From Bacteroidota bacterium (GTDB lineage: Bacteria > Bacteroidota > Bacteroidia > Flavobacteriales_D > Sanyastnellaceae), in contig JAQCFW010000022.1 of the NCBI GenBank assembly GCA_027619225.1, positions 1-32,220 of the forward strand: a stretch of DNA of 32,220 nt, read 5' to 3'. Shown here piece by piece: positions 21,843-30,662 of the stretch. The notes beneath the pieces were generated by a model that was not told the DNA's origin, ran no database searches, and saw nothing but the letters and a program-made list of their open reading frames with translations. The position numbers and the translations under genes were made by a program. Position 1 is the stretch's first letter, and every line of letters begins with the position of its first letter.

Positions 21843-24687
21843 GTGCATTCTTCAAATACTGACCCGTAAAGCTTTCAGGTGATTGAGCGACCTCTTCTGG
21901 AGTGCCAAATGCGAGGATTTCTCCTCCTCCATTTCCTCCTTCGGGGCCGAGATCGATGACGTGATCTGCTACCTTAATTACGTCTAAGTTGTGTTCAATC
22001 ACCAAGACGGTGTTCCCAGAGTCGGTGAGTCTGTTGAGGACGTCGAGTAGCATTTGGACATCAGAGAAATGAAGCCCAGTTGTAGGTTCGTCAAGGATAT
22101 ACAGAGTGTTCCCTGTACTTACTCTAGCGAGTTCTGAGGCGAGTTTAACGCGTTGAGCTTCGCCTCCTGACAGTGTCGTGGAGGGCTGCCCTAAAGTGAT
22201 ATATCCAAGCCCCACGTCTTTGAGTGTGGACAGGATGCGATTTATTTTCGGGTAGGCTTCAAAATAAGTAGTAGCTTCGTCAATGGTCATGTCTAAGACG
22301 TCCGAGATACTTCGACTCTTGTATCTGACTTCGAGGGTTTCGCGATTGAATCTGCGTCCCGCACAGGTGTCACAAGCAACGTATACATTAGGGAGGAAGT
22401 TCATCTCCACGGTTCTAACCCCAGCACCTTTGCAGTCTTCACATCTCCCTCCAACGACATTAAAAGAAAAGCGGCCGGGTTTATATCCTCGTATGCGAGC
22501 TTCAGGTAGGTAAGTATAGAGTTTGCGGATGTGATCCATAATCCCGGTGTACGTTGCGGGGTTAGAGCGTGGGGTACGACCGATTGGGGTTTGGTCTATG
22601 GCGATCACCTTGTCAAGGTGCTTGAGCCCTTTAATCTCATTAAACGGCAGGGGTGTGCGAATGGGCTCGTGGAGGAAGTTCTGGAGGGCGGGGTAGAGGG
22701 TGTGGTTTATAAGGGAACTTTTCCCACTCCCTGAAACGCCGGTAATGCAGGTGAAGGTGCCCAGTGGTAGGGTGAATGTTACATCCTTTAGGTTGTTGCC
22801 GGAAGCGCCTGAAAGCACAAGTTTTTTTCGAGATCCTTTGCGACGTCTTTTGGGTATTTCGATTCTCTTCGCGCCAGTGAGGTACTGTGCCGTGAGTGAT
22901 TCGGAGGCCAAATGGGTAGATGGAGGACCCTCGGTAACGATTCGTCCTCCGTGGACTCCAGCACCAGGGCCTATATCCACGAGGTGGTCAGAAGCGAGCA
23001 TCATTTCCTCGTCGTGTTCAACGACGATAATGGAATTTCCGGCATCGCGAAGGGCTTTTAGAGATCTTATTAGGCGGTAGTTGTCACGAGAGTGAAGGCC
23101 TATCGAGGGTTCATCTAAGATGTATAATACTTCTGTGAGACTGGACCCGATTTGGGTGGCGAGACGTATGCGTTGGCCTTCTCCACCTGAGAGGGAGCGT
23201 GATGGGCGATCTAAACTGAGGTAGCCAAGTCCCACATCGATCATAAAACCAATTCTCGATCGTATTTCCTTGAGGGGTTCACGGGCGATGGTTTGTTGTC
23301 TCTCTGACAGTGTTGCCTCGACTCCTTCAAACCAACTTTGTAGGGCATTAAAATCCAAGGCTCCGAGTTCCGAAATATCCTTTTCGGCGATTCTAAATTG
23401 ACGACTTATGGCTTTCAGGCGCGTCCCTCCGCATCCCGTACAGGGGATTTTATGCATAAACTGCTGCGCCCATCTCTTCAGCGGAGCAGAGGTTGTGCGG
23501 GTGGCTGACTTCTCAATTATAGCCACGACTCCTTCGAACTTTACGCCTTCATTTTTAGGGCCAAAACGACTCGGCACCATGATTAAATCCACTGTTCCAT
23601 ACAAGATCTTCCCGATCAGTTCTTCGCTGAGATCTCCAACTGCAGTTGTGGGTTTTACTTTTTCTGTGGCGAGTAGAGCCTCAATAATATTTGAAGTTTT
23701 GTTGCTTTTTAATGCACCAAGAGGAGCTATACCACCTTTTCGTACGCTTTTATTCGGGTCTGGGAAAACGAGTTCCCTATCAACTTCGGTTACCTGGCCC
23801 AATCCATTACATGTGGGGCAAGCACCGTAGGGTGAATTGAAAGAAAAAAGATTGGGCTCTGGATCAGGATATGCAAGTCCTGTAGTGGGACACATCAGGT
23901 TCCGAGAGAAGTGAACTGGTCGTGGATTTATGACTCCGTGCTCAAGTATGGACATGGATCCTTTTCCTAAACTCAGAGCTGTTTTCACAGAATTCGCAAG
24001 TCGCTTGCTATCGCCACCCACGATGACTCGATCTATTACCAATTCTATATCGTGAACCTTGTACCTGTCAACTTTAAACCCCGAGTCTAACTCGACAACC
24101 TCACCATCTACTCTCGCCCTCACATATCCTTGTTTTCGAACCTTGTCGAAAAGCTCTCGGTAATGACCTTTCCTTCCTCTAACTAAAGGTGCGAGGAGAA
24201 GGAGCTTTGTGTTGCTAAAACGTTTTTCTATGCTTTCGCAAATCTGCTCGTCTGTAAACCTGACCATGGCTTCACCTGTCTCCAAAGAGTATGCGTTAGC
24301 TGCTCGAGCGTACAGCAGTCTGAGGAAATCGTGCACTTCTGTCACCGTTCCTACCGTCGATCTCGGGTTGCGAGTGACCGTTTTTTGTTCTATTGAAATC
24401 ACAGGGCTGAGTCCGGTAATTCCATCTACATCGGGGCGTTTTAATCCGCCGATAAATTGCCTTGCGTAGGCAGATAATGTCTCGAGGTAGCGACGCGATC
24501 CCTCAGCGTAAATGGTGTCGAAAGCGAGGCTGGATTTTCCTGACCCGCTTACTCCGGTAAACACTACGAGCTTGTTTCTCGGAATGACTAAATCGATGTC
24601 ACAGAGATTGTTTTCTTTGGCTCCGCGAATTACAATGTGGTCATCAATAGCGTCCTGAGGCTCGCTGTTTTTAGCGGCGCTTCCCAT
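21832..24687 (-). CDS. uvrA: Excinuclease ABC subunit UvrA
   Basis: UvrA is the damage-sensing ATPase of nucleotide excision repair, working with UvrB and UvrC. The 951-residue protein has two ABC cassettes: Walker A GVSGSGKSS at 45-53 and again as GVSGSGKSSLINHTLYPAL in the second half; ABC signatures LSGGEGQRIRLA and LSGGEAQRVKLA; Walker B LYILDEPSIGLH and LYILDEPTTGLH. Zinc-module cysteines appear in CPTCNGLGQV, CTGCGGTRL, CEDCKGAG and CDTCAGRRF. Its ATG lies inside the 3' end of the antiporter gene (17-base overlap), so it is the last gene of the nusB run. A 16-base palindrome covers its stop codon. Confidence 0.98.
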   Translation of the reverse strand: MGSAAKNSEPQDAIDDHIVIRGAKENNLCDIDLVIPRNKLVVFTGVSGSGKSSLAFDTIYAEGSRRYLETLSAYARQFIGGLKRPDVDGITGLSPVISIEQKTVTRNPRSTVGTVTEVHDFLRLLYARAANAYSLETGEAMVRFTDEQICESIEKRFSNTKLLLLAPLVRGRKGHYRELFDKVRKQGYVRARVDGEVVELDSGFKVDRYKVHDIELVIDRVIVGGDSKRLANSVKTALSLGKGSMSILEHGVINPRPVHFSRNLMCPTTGLAYPDPEPNLFSFNSPYGACPTCNGLGQVTEVDRELVFPDPNKSVRKGGIAPLGALKSNKTSNIIEALLATEKVKPTTAVGDLSEELIGKILYGTVDLIMVPSRFGPKNEGVKFEGVVAIIEKSATRTTSAPLKRWAQQFMHKIPCTGCGGTRLKAISRQFRIAEKDISELGALDFNALQSWFEGVEATLSERQQTIAREPLKEIRSRIGFMIDVGLGYLSLDRPSRSLSGGEGQRIRLATQIGSSLTEVLYILDEPSIGLHSRDNYRLIRSLKALRDAGNSIIVVEHDEEMMLASDHLVDIGPGAGVHGGRIVTEGPPSTHLASESLTAQYLTGAKRIEIPKRRRKGSRKKLVLSGASGNNLKDVTFTLPLGTFTCITGVSGSGKSSLINHTLYPALQNFLHEPIRTPLPFNEIKGLKHLDKVIAIDQTPIGRTPRSNPATYTGIMDHIRKLYTYLPEARIRGYKPGRFSFNVVGGRCEDCKGAGVRTVEMNFLPNVYVACDTCAGRRFNRETLEVRYKSRSISDVLDMTIDEATTYFEAYPKINRILSTLKDVGLGYITLGQPSTTLSGGEAQRVKLASELARVSTGNTLYILDEPTTGLHFSDVQMLLDVLNRLTDSGNTVLVIEHNLDVIKVADHVIDLGPEGGNGGGEILAFGTPEEVAQSPESFTGQYLKNALSL

Positions 24688-26131
24688 CTTTGTACTTCAG
24701 TTTATAACCAACACCTGCTACAACTAAAGACATAATTGGGCTGACCCAATTAAAGATGCAGTAGGGCGCATATGCAAGGGTGGCGACCCCTAAAATTCCG
24801 CTTTGGGCTACTCCGCAAGTATTCCAGGGAATAAGCACAGATGTAACAGTGCCGGCATCCTCCAAAGTGCGACTCAGGTTTTCTGGAGCAAGGCCCTTGT
24901 CTTCGAATGCTTCGCTGAACATCTTTCCAGGAACGACGATCGCGATGTATTGGTCAGATGCGAGGATGTTGAAAGCGATGCAGGTTCCTACCGTGCGGCT
25001 GATGAGTCCAAATACGCTATTTACTCCAGCAAGAAGTGCGGCCGTTATGCGCTTTAACATACCGGCAGCTTGTAACACAGCTCCGAAAGTCATTGCGCAG
25101 ATGATAAGCCAAATGGTATTCATCATGCCTTTCATTCCTCCAGCAGTCAAGAGTTGATCAGCAAGCGCATTGCCTGTAACGTAAGCAGTGTCTATGGACA
25201 TGGCTTTCATTGACGCTACGTAAGATGCTGCAGCAAAGTTTAAATCTCCACCGGCAACCACCATGATCACATCTGGTTGGAATATCACTGCTGTAAGTGC
25301 ACCGAGCAGGACGCCTATAAATAAAGCAGGTGCCGCTGGGACCTTCTTTGCAATCATGACGAGTACCGCTGTGGGAGCGATGAATAAGCCTGGGTGAATA
25401 TTGAACATGCCGTTTACGGCCTCTCCGAACCCTTCAGCAAACCCTGCCTCAACGCCACTTGTTGCGTTTCCTCCCAGTCCTACAAATAAAAACACCAATA
25501 AGGCTATGATAAAACTGGGGATGGTTGTGATGGTCATATACTTGATATGGGTGATCAAGTCAGTTCCGGCAACAGCAGGAGCTAGGTTAGTTGTGTCAGA
25601 CAAAGGAGAAAGTTTATCTCCGAAATACGCTCCAGAGATTATCGCTCCAGCGATCCATCCTTGATCAAGACCTAAAGCCGTTCCTATTCCCACAAGAGCA
25701 ATACCTACTGTCCCTACCGTCCCCCAAGAGCTACCTGTAGCAAGGGAAAGTACAGCACAAATAACTGTGGCCGCAAATAAGAAAATCTCCGGTTGTAAAA
25801 TCTGCAGACCATAGTGGATGAAAGCGGGAATGATACCTGCCATCAGCCATGTTCCAGCAAGTGCGCCTATAAGTAAAAGTATTAAAATTGCCTCAGTCGC
25901 TTGGCCTATACTGGTTGAAATGGCAACGCGAATCGCTTCCCATTTAACCCCTCGGTACATCCCTATCCCCCCCGCAATTAGGGCGGCCATAAGAAGTGCC
26001 ATTTGGTTCGATCCATAAGAACTGTCCTCCCCAAACCAAATCACATTTTCCGCCAGCATTGCGATTAGTGCAATGACTGGAAAAAGCGCCACAAATAGTG
26101 ACATGTTTTTTGTCGAGTCGGAAGCTTTCAT
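24671..26131 (-). CDS. nhaC: NhaC-family Na+/H+ antiporter
   Basis: The 486-residue protein has about 11-12 membrane helices and matches the NhaC group of sodium/proton antiporters. Recognisable segments are SIGQATEAILILLLIGALAG, TGSSWGTVGTVGIALVGIG, AGAIISGAYFGDKLSPLSDT (the characteristic GDKxSPLSDTT block, with NLAPAVAGTDL), ASDQYIAIVVPGKMF and LIPWNTCGVAQSGILGV. It probably exports Na+ in exchange for H+, consistent with a marine cell, though some relatives exchange organic ions (malate/lactate). It begins 10 bases after the yajC stop and overlaps uvrA by 17 bases. It is an unusual neighbour for nusB/yajC. Confidence 0.92.
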   Translation of the reverse strand: MKASDSTKNMSLFVALFPVIALIAMLAENVIWFGEDSSYGSNQMALLMAALIAGGIGMYRGVKWEAIRVAISTSIGQATEAILILLLIGALAGTWLMAGIIPAFIHYGLQILQPEIFLFAATVICAVLSLATGSSWGTVGTVGIALVGIGTALGLDQGWIAGAIISGAYFGDKLSPLSDTTNLAPAVAGTDLITHIKYMTITTIPSFIIALLVFLFVGLGGNATSGVEAGFAEGFGEAVNGMFNIHPGLFIAPTAVLVMIAKKVPAAPALFIGVLLGALTAVIFQPDVIMVVAGGDLNFAAASYVASMKAMSIDTAYVTGNALADQLLTAGGMKGMMNTIWLIICAMTFGAVLQAAGMLKRITAALLAGVNSVFGLISRTVGTCIAFNILASDQYIAIVVPGKMFSEAFEDKGLAPENLSRTLEDAGTVTSVLIPWNTCGVAQSGILGVATLAYAPYCIFNWVSPIMSLVVAGVGYKLKYKDGKRR

Positions 26132-26141
26132 GACGAGTGTG

Positions 26142-26468
26142 TTATACGTTTTTCTGTTGAATGTCTTGCTCGTCAGCGTTTCCCGTTGGAGAAACTGCCG
26201 TTTTGTCTACGCGAGCTTTTCCGCTCTCTAGCTCAAGCATCACAGTAAGATCGCTCACAGAAATCACTTTTCCGTGAAGTCCGCCTATCGTAACAACTTT
26301 ATCTCCTTTAGAAATCTCATCACGAAAAGTCTTGGCTTCTTTTTGGCGTTTCATCTGTGGACGAATCATAAAGAAGTACATGATTAGGAACATCCCTCCG
26401 AGAAGGATGATAAAAGAAAAATCACTTTCCCCAGCTGCGTCAGCTTGTAGTAAAATATTATATATCAT
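26142..26468 (-). CDS. yajC: Preprotein translocase accessory subunit YajC
   Basis: The 108-residue protein has one membrane helix (about 17-36) followed by the diagnostic FFMIRPQMKRQKEAKTF and the cytoplasmic beta domain (GDKVVTIGGLHGKVISV). YajC associates with SecDF in the Sec holotranslocon. The gene lies 14 bases after the DUF1573 lipoprotein gene, which is the conserved order in Bacteroidota. Confidence 0.96.
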   Translation of the reverse strand: MIYNILLQADAAGESDFSFIILLGGMFLIMYFFMIRPQMKRQKEAKTFRDEISKGDKVVTIGGLHGKVISVSDLTVMLELESGKARVDKTAVSPTGNADEQDIQQKNV

Positions 26469-26482
26469 AAAATTGAATTAAT

Positions 26483-26980
26483 TTAATTTGAAGTAATATC
26501 AGATAGTTCGAAATCAGGTCCTATAACATTGCCTGTCAATTTAAGTACCAAATTGGCAGGTCTAGCGTTGGACACGACGTGAATTGATTTGTCTTGGTGC
26601 CCCGTCCTATTCGAGGAATCGAACTCCACGACTATTTCTCCTCCCTGTCCAGGCATGATAGGGTCTTTAGGCCAAGATTTTGCAACCGTACACCCACATG
26701 TCGCATGCACGTTAGCGAGTAAAAGAGGAGAATCACCCGAGTTCACAAATTTGAACAAATGATTTACTCTCTTCCCCGCGGCTATCGTTCCGAAGTTAAA
26801 TGAGATGTTGTCCATCTCTAAAATAGGCCCTGACTCATTAGAAGCAATGTCAGAAGAGCTCGCCGTAGCACTAATATTTATTAAATCAGTGCTTATCCGA
26901 CCTTGATCTGTTCCATCCCCACAGTTGGATAGAGCAACTACAACTACCGCAAGCAGAATGTATTTTGGAGGTGCTATCAT
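26483..26980 (-). CDS. DUF1573 lipoprotein
   Basis: The 165-residue protein has a type II-like signal peptide ending ALSNC (Cys20; Asn at -1 is unusual) and a DUF1573 immunoglobulin-like domain (about 55-155): ISFNFGTIAAGKRVNHLFKF, NVHATCGCTVAKSWPKDPI, GEIVVEFDSSNRTGHQDKSI. The ATCGCT Cys pair is conserved in the family. The function of DUF1573 is not settled; many are surface proteins. Its ATG overlaps the nusB stop (TAATG). Confidence 0.92.
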   Translation of the reverse strand: MIAPPKYILLAVVVVALSNCGDGTDQGRISTDLINISATASSSDIASNESGPILEMDNISFNFGTIAAGKRVNHLFKFVNSGDSPLLLANVHATCGCTVAKSWPKDPIMPGQGGEIVVEFDSSNRTGHQDKSIHVVSNARPANLVLKLTGNVIGPDFELSDITSN

Positions 26981-27921
26981 TAGATTAACCCTCTTCCGGT
27001 TTTTTTAATATCTCCTGACTCTTGAAGCTTGGTAAAGAGTTGGTCTAAAATGCCGTTAATAAACCCATGACTCTTCTCCGTGCTGTAGAACTTAGACAGC
27101 TCGATGTACTCATTCAAAGTCACCTTGAGTGGAATAGAAGGGAAGGTCTTTGCCTCTGCTAAAGCCATCTTCATGAGGATTTTATCTAAGAGAGCGATCC
27201 TCTCCAGCTCCCAGTTTTGAGCTCCTTCTTTTATGAGCTTTTCATTTCCCTCGCCTTGTGCAAGAGATTGGGTGAAAAGGTTTTTTGCGAAAGACTTATC
27301 GTCGTCGTCATTTCTCCAAAGCGGAAGAATATCCACATCCTCATCTTCCTCGTTTATGCTCTTAATGGTTTTAATTACCATAGAAGCCGCGTGGTCTAAG
27401 TCGTCTATCCAAAATATACTCTCCTCTTCCAACATGTCCTGAAACGCCTCATCATTAATCATGTGCTTTTTAAACATACGAATTAAAGATTCTCTATCGT
27501 GTCTAAACCCTGTATCCTCCGATTGCATGTAGTCTGTAAACTCTTCGTGAACCAGCAGCCCTCTGTATAGGTTGCGCAGAAGTTCACGATTTTTTCCCCA
27601 ACCTACACCTGTCTCAGAAAGTTTATTAGCAAGTCTTTTACTATCAGCGAGTATCCTTAGAGGAGAATTTCTCACAAATTTTGTATTTGGATGGAGATCT
27701 TCGTCTGTGGGAAGTTGTTTTTTACGGCTAGCCTCAATCTTGTCTATCGCTAATCCCTGCATCTCAGCTACCATAGAAAGGAGCAAAAGATAGAGTTCGT
27801 ACATCTTATCGATACTGTGGTCTAAAACTTTCTTGGCATTTGTTGCACTGCTGTCTTCGTCCTGATAGAATCCGTAGAGGATATGTAGGATCTTTATACG
27901 GAGGTGTCTTCTGTTCAGCAT
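26980..27921 (-). CDS. nusB: Transcription antitermination factor NusB (long Bacteroidota form)
   Basis: NusB binds boxA RNA with NusE/S10 to promote rRNA antitermination. The 313-residue product has an N-terminal extension typical of Bacteroidota (MLNRRHLRIKILHILYGFY) and the canonical NusB fold at the C-terminus: NWELERIALLDKILMKMALA, FPSIPLKVTLNEYIELSKFY, STEKSHGFINGILDQL. The frame stays open upstream to 27981, but MLNRR is the family start and the longer form would run into the promoter of the divergent gene at 27995. It heads the run nusB, DUF1573, yajC, nhaC, uvrA. A weak TAAATTCG box lies 17 bases upstream. Confidence 0.94.
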   Translation of the reverse strand: MLNRRHLRIKILHILYGFYQDEDSSATNAKKVLDHSIDKMYELYLLLLSMVAEMQGLAIDKIEASRKKQLPTDEDLHPNTKFVRNSPLRILADSKRLANKLSETGVGWGKNRELLRNLYRGLLVHEEFTDYMQSEDTGFRHDRESLIRMFKKHMINDEAFQDMLEEESIFWIDDLDHAASMVIKTIKSINEEDEDVDILPLWRNDDDDKSFAKNLFTQSLAQGEGNEKLIKEGAQNWELERIALLDKILMKMALAEAKTFPSIPLKVTLNEYIELSKFYSTEKSHGFINGILDQLFTKLQESGDIKKTGRGLI

Positions 27922-27982
27922 GTCGTCGTTACGTGGGGCGAATTTAGTCATTTCGTGTTGTGAATTACAAATGAGAAGCATC

Positions 27983-27990
27983 TACTTTTG
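27983..27990 (+). promoter_or_regulatory. Promoter -7 box (TACTTTTG) with four-base gap to ATG
   Basis: TACTTTTG-CATT-ATG: an exact TAnnTTTG four bases before the start chosen for the DUF4249 gene. A partial GTTG at 27957-27960 is roughly at the -33 position (22-base spacer). It lies in a 73-base region divergent to nusB. Confidence 0.5.
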
Positions 27991-27994
27991 CATT

Positions 27995-28963
27995 ATGTTT
28001 AGTTCCCGATTTTCATCATATTCTTTTTCCGCTCTTTCACTCTCAATCCTGATTCTATCGGGCCTGTCAATTGTGCTTGAAGGATGCACTAAGATTGTCG
28101 ATGTTGATTTGCCTGATTCGGAGCCTTTACTTGTAGTTGAAGGCACAATCCGTAACGGGGAGGCTCCCCTCGTTTTACTGAGTAAAACCCAAGGATATTT
28201 CGACCCCGTAGGCGACCTCTCAGAGAGCTTGTATATAGGCGGGGCAGAGGTAACGGTTTCCGCGAACGGCGTTCCATACCTCCTTGATGAAATTTGCACT
28301 CAAGATCTTTCCTCAGATATTCTAGAAGTGCTTGGAGTCACTTTAGGAATAGACCCTCAGGTTCTTGCTGAAAACCCTTTTTGCGCTTACACTTCTTTCG
28401 ATGAGCCAGCTCTTATAGGTGTTCATGGGGTAACCTACGACCTTCACGTGCTATACGACACACTTGAGGTTACGTCCTCTTCTAAAATTGAAAACACAGT
28501 ACCTATTGACTCTTTGGCTTTCGTTATTCCAACGACCGCTCTGAGCGACTCTATGGGGCTTATAACCACTTCATATACTGACCCTGATACTTTGGGAAAT
28601 TCCTACCGTTGGGCATCTCGAAGGGTGGGAGTGGATCCCTCTTTTATTTACCCATTGGGATCTGCCTGGGACGATAGTTTCGGTAATGGCACGCCATTAA
28701 CTTTCACTTTCTTCAGGTATTCTGAGGATTTCTCTGAAGAACCTGAAGGTGAAGCTGGCTTTTGGAAAACTGGCGATACCGTTCTTGTGCGTCTCGAATC
28801 AGTAGACCGGTCAGCATTTTCTGCCATTATGACTTTCGAGTCAGCTGCTTCAGCGCAGGGGAACCCCTTCTCACCACCGACCAATGTGATTACGAATATA
28901 GAAGGTGGCCTCGGGTGGTGGATCGCATACTCCAGTTCAGTAGATACGGTTTTCTGTAACTAG
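27995..28963 (+). CDS. DUF4249 lipoprotein
   Basis: The 322-residue product from the ATG at 27995 has a hydrophobic signal (FSALSLSILILSGLSIV) and a lipobox-like LEGC (Cys31; Glu at -2 is unusual). Then comes the DUF4249 start KIVDVDLPDSEPLLVVEGTI, YIGGAEVTVSANG and a beta-rich remainder. DUF4249 proteins are Bacteroidota outer-membrane-associated lipoproteins often encoded beside a TonB-dependent receptor; none is here. The open frame extends upstream to 27920, but the promoter box at 27983-27990 and the signal peptide place the start at 27995. The MuiA-like gene follows after 24 bases. Confidence 0.88.
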   Translation: MFSSRFSSYSFSALSLSILILSGLSIVLEGCTKIVDVDLPDSEPLLVVEGTIRNGEAPLVLLSKTQGYFDPVGDLSESLYIGGAEVTVSANGVPYLLDEICTQDLSSDILEVLGVTLGIDPQVLAENPFCAYTSFDEPALIGVHGVTYDLHVLYDTLEVTSSSKIENTVPIDSLAFVIPTTALSDSMGLITTSYTDPDTLGNSYRWASRRVGVDPSFIYPLGSAWDDSFGNGTPLTFTFFRYSEDFSEEPEGEAGFWKTGDTVLVRLESVDRSAFSAIMTFESAASAQGNPFSPPTNVITNIEGGLGWWIAYSSSVDTVFCN

Positions 28964-28975
28964 CTTCACTTGCCT

Positions 28976-28983
28976 TAATTTCA
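28976..28983 (+). promoter_or_regulatory. Weak -7-like element (TAATTTCA) four bases before the MuiA-like gene
   Basis: TAATTTCA matches TAnnTTTG at five of six fixed bases at most (TAnnTT kept, then C,A). Its four-base gap to the ATG at 28988 matches the spacing seen elsewhere here. The gene could equally be read through from the DUF4249 gene. Confidence 0.25.
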
Positions 28984-28987
28984 TCCC

Positions 28988-30571
28988 ATGAAATCTCACA
29001 TCACTTTAGCTCTCGCTTTCTTTCAACTTTGTTTTATCTCCTCTTCAGCCCAAACCTCGGTCTCTCTCCCCATCTCTTCTGTTGAGATCCACCAAGATGG
29101 TGCTAGGATTGTTCATTCTGGACCGATTCAACTCAGAACGACAGTTTGCACTATTGAGATCTCAGATCTCTCACACGATTTAGACTTCAACTCAATATCT
29201 ATCGACCTCCCTTCAGGTAGTTCTTTAGAAGCCATCAATTTTGATGTCCGCAACCGCAAGTCATCTAGCACAAATGAACTCAGTGAGGTTTTAGAGAGCC
29301 TGTCTAAGTTGGATGTAAAAACCCGTATGCTCGAAGCCGTCCTTCACACCTATAAAGAAGAACAACTTTTTCTTAGCGCTAACCGCAGTATAGGAAGTTC
29401 CCAAGAAGTGCTCCTTGTTGACGATGTCATTGAAATGGCCGACTTCCTTCGCGAAAGAAACCAATCTCTGGCCCTAGAACTCCTCGATGTCTCATTAGAT
29501 ATCGAAAGTCTCGCATTAGAATCTGCAGAACTTGAAGCTCGAAAGACGGCCCTAGAGCTAGTAGGCTCTGACCTCGAAGGTGTTCTTACCCTCGAGATAA
29601 AAAACTCCATCATCTACAGGAACGACCAGAATCTCACCCTCAAGTACCTCACTCCATCCGCCCATTGGGCCCCCGAGTACGAAGTGAATTTCTCCTCTGA
29701 CGGCATCCTTGTCAAGCGCTATGCTTCCGTAGCCCAAACCTCAGGCCTCGATTGGTTATCAGCTCCTCTCACCCTCCTCTCTGGAAGACCTTCTGGCTCC
29801 CTTGCTCCATCTCCGTTTCAGAACTGGATTCTCTCTACCACAAGCGGTTACAGAATAATCGCATGCCCTTCTTTTGACGATGATATAGAAGAAGATTTCT
29901 CGCCGAAAATAACGACTCGTTCTGACGATAAGTCCCCACAATCTTCATCTTACGTAGGAAAAGCTCGCTACCGTTTCGAGCTCGAAACCACCTCGATTAT
30001 AGCTTCCGATGGCAATCCAACTCGCGTAGAAATTGATGAATTCCCACTGGAAGGTGACCTTCGATATTTCGCAACTCCCGCTCTAAACTCCGAGGCATAT
30101 ACAACTGTTCGCATCGCCGACTGGTCAGGTCATAAACTCATGGACGGGAAAGCTCAAATCATAGCTGACAACACATACTTAGGAAGTTTCCCCCTACAAC
30201 TCCCAGTCATTGGCGACACCCTTGTAATGTCTCTCGGCTCGAATCCCCATGTCCTTTGCTCGAGAGAACTCTCAGAGGAGTTTTCTAAATCCACCTTCCT
30301 TTCTCGCAAAAACATCACTTCTACCTGGATACTCACTGTCGAGAACACCCTTTCCGACTCCATTTCTGTCGACCTGATCGACGCCCTCCCTCAATCCTCA
30401 ACCCGTGACGGAGATATTGAGATTGAAGTCTCAGCTTCCGATTCAGGTGAAATCGACCTCCTCAACCATCTCGTCACCTACCCCCTCGAACTCGCCCCAG
30501 GCGAGCGCCGCGAAGTTTCCCTGACGATCTCTGTTACGTATCCCAGACGTTCAGTTTTGAGAGGCCTTTAA
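28988..30571 (+). CDS. Secreted MuiA-family (DUF4140/DUF4139) protein
   Basis: The 527-residue product has a signal peptide (about 1-21, ending ISSSA). It matches the mucoidy-inhibitor A / DUF4139 family: an N-terminal DUF4140-like beta domain (SLPISSVEIHQDGARIVHSG), a long coiled coil (about 90-200, Leu/Glu-rich), and a C-terminal DUF4139 domain beginning near LTLKYLTPSAHWAPEYEVNF and ending with LELAPGERREVSLTISVTYP. The role of the family in envelope or capsule control is poorly known. The coding strand has many C-ending codons compared with hisS or tsaD. It follows the DUF4249 gene after 24 bases and is closed by a hairpin terminator. Confidence 0.88.
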   Translation: MKSHITLALAFFQLCFISSSAQTSVSLPISSVEIHQDGARIVHSGPIQLRTTVCTIEISDLSHDLDFNSISIDLPSGSSLEAINFDVRNRKSSSTNELSEVLESLSKLDVKTRMLEAVLHTYKEEQLFLSANRSIGSSQEVLLVDDVIEMADFLRERNQSLALELLDVSLDIESLALESAELEARKTALELVGSDLEGVLTLEIKNSIIYRNDQNLTLKYLTPSAHWAPEYEVNFSSDGILVKRYASVAQTSGLDWLSAPLTLLSGRPSGSLAPSPFQNWILSTTSGYRIIACPSFDDDIEEDFSPKITTRSDDKSPQSSSYVGKARYRFELETTSIIASDGNPTRVEIDEFPLEGDLRYFATPALNSEAYTTVRIADWSGHKLMDGKAQIIADNTYLGSFPLQLPVIGDTLVMSLGSNPHVLCSRELSEEFSKSTFLSRKNITSTWILTVENTLSDSISVDLIDALPQSSTRDGDIEIEVSASDSGEIDLLNHLVTYPLELAPGERREVSLTISVTYPRRSVLRGL

Positions 30572-30580
30572 ATATCGATT

Positions 30581-30603
30581 GAGCACTTTTTTTTCGTGCT
30601 TTT
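30581..30603 (+). terminator. Likely intrinsic terminator after the MuiA-like gene
   Basis: GAGCAC, a T8C loop, then GTGCT and a short T-run (TTTT to 30603) form a five- to six-base stem starting ten bases after the stop. The T-run is short, so the strength is uncertain. Confidence 0.5.
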
Positions 30604-30662
30604 GCTACAGACAATGGTTTATAATTAGAATAGTTGTATCTTGTAAGTCTAAATTATAGATT

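Noticed and set aside
23408-23830. 140-codon frame antisense to uvrA
   Set aside because: It is a shadow of uvrA with no motif, signal peptide or promoter; similar antisense frames in meaB, hisS and the antiporter were dropped for the same reason.
27922-27981. Longer nusB start adding 20 residues
   Set aside because: MLNRRHLRIK is the family start, and the extension reaches to the promoter of the divergent gene.
27920-27994. Upstream start for the DUF4249 gene
   Set aside because: It would place 25 unrelated residues before the signal peptide and lies upstream of the TACTTTTG box.
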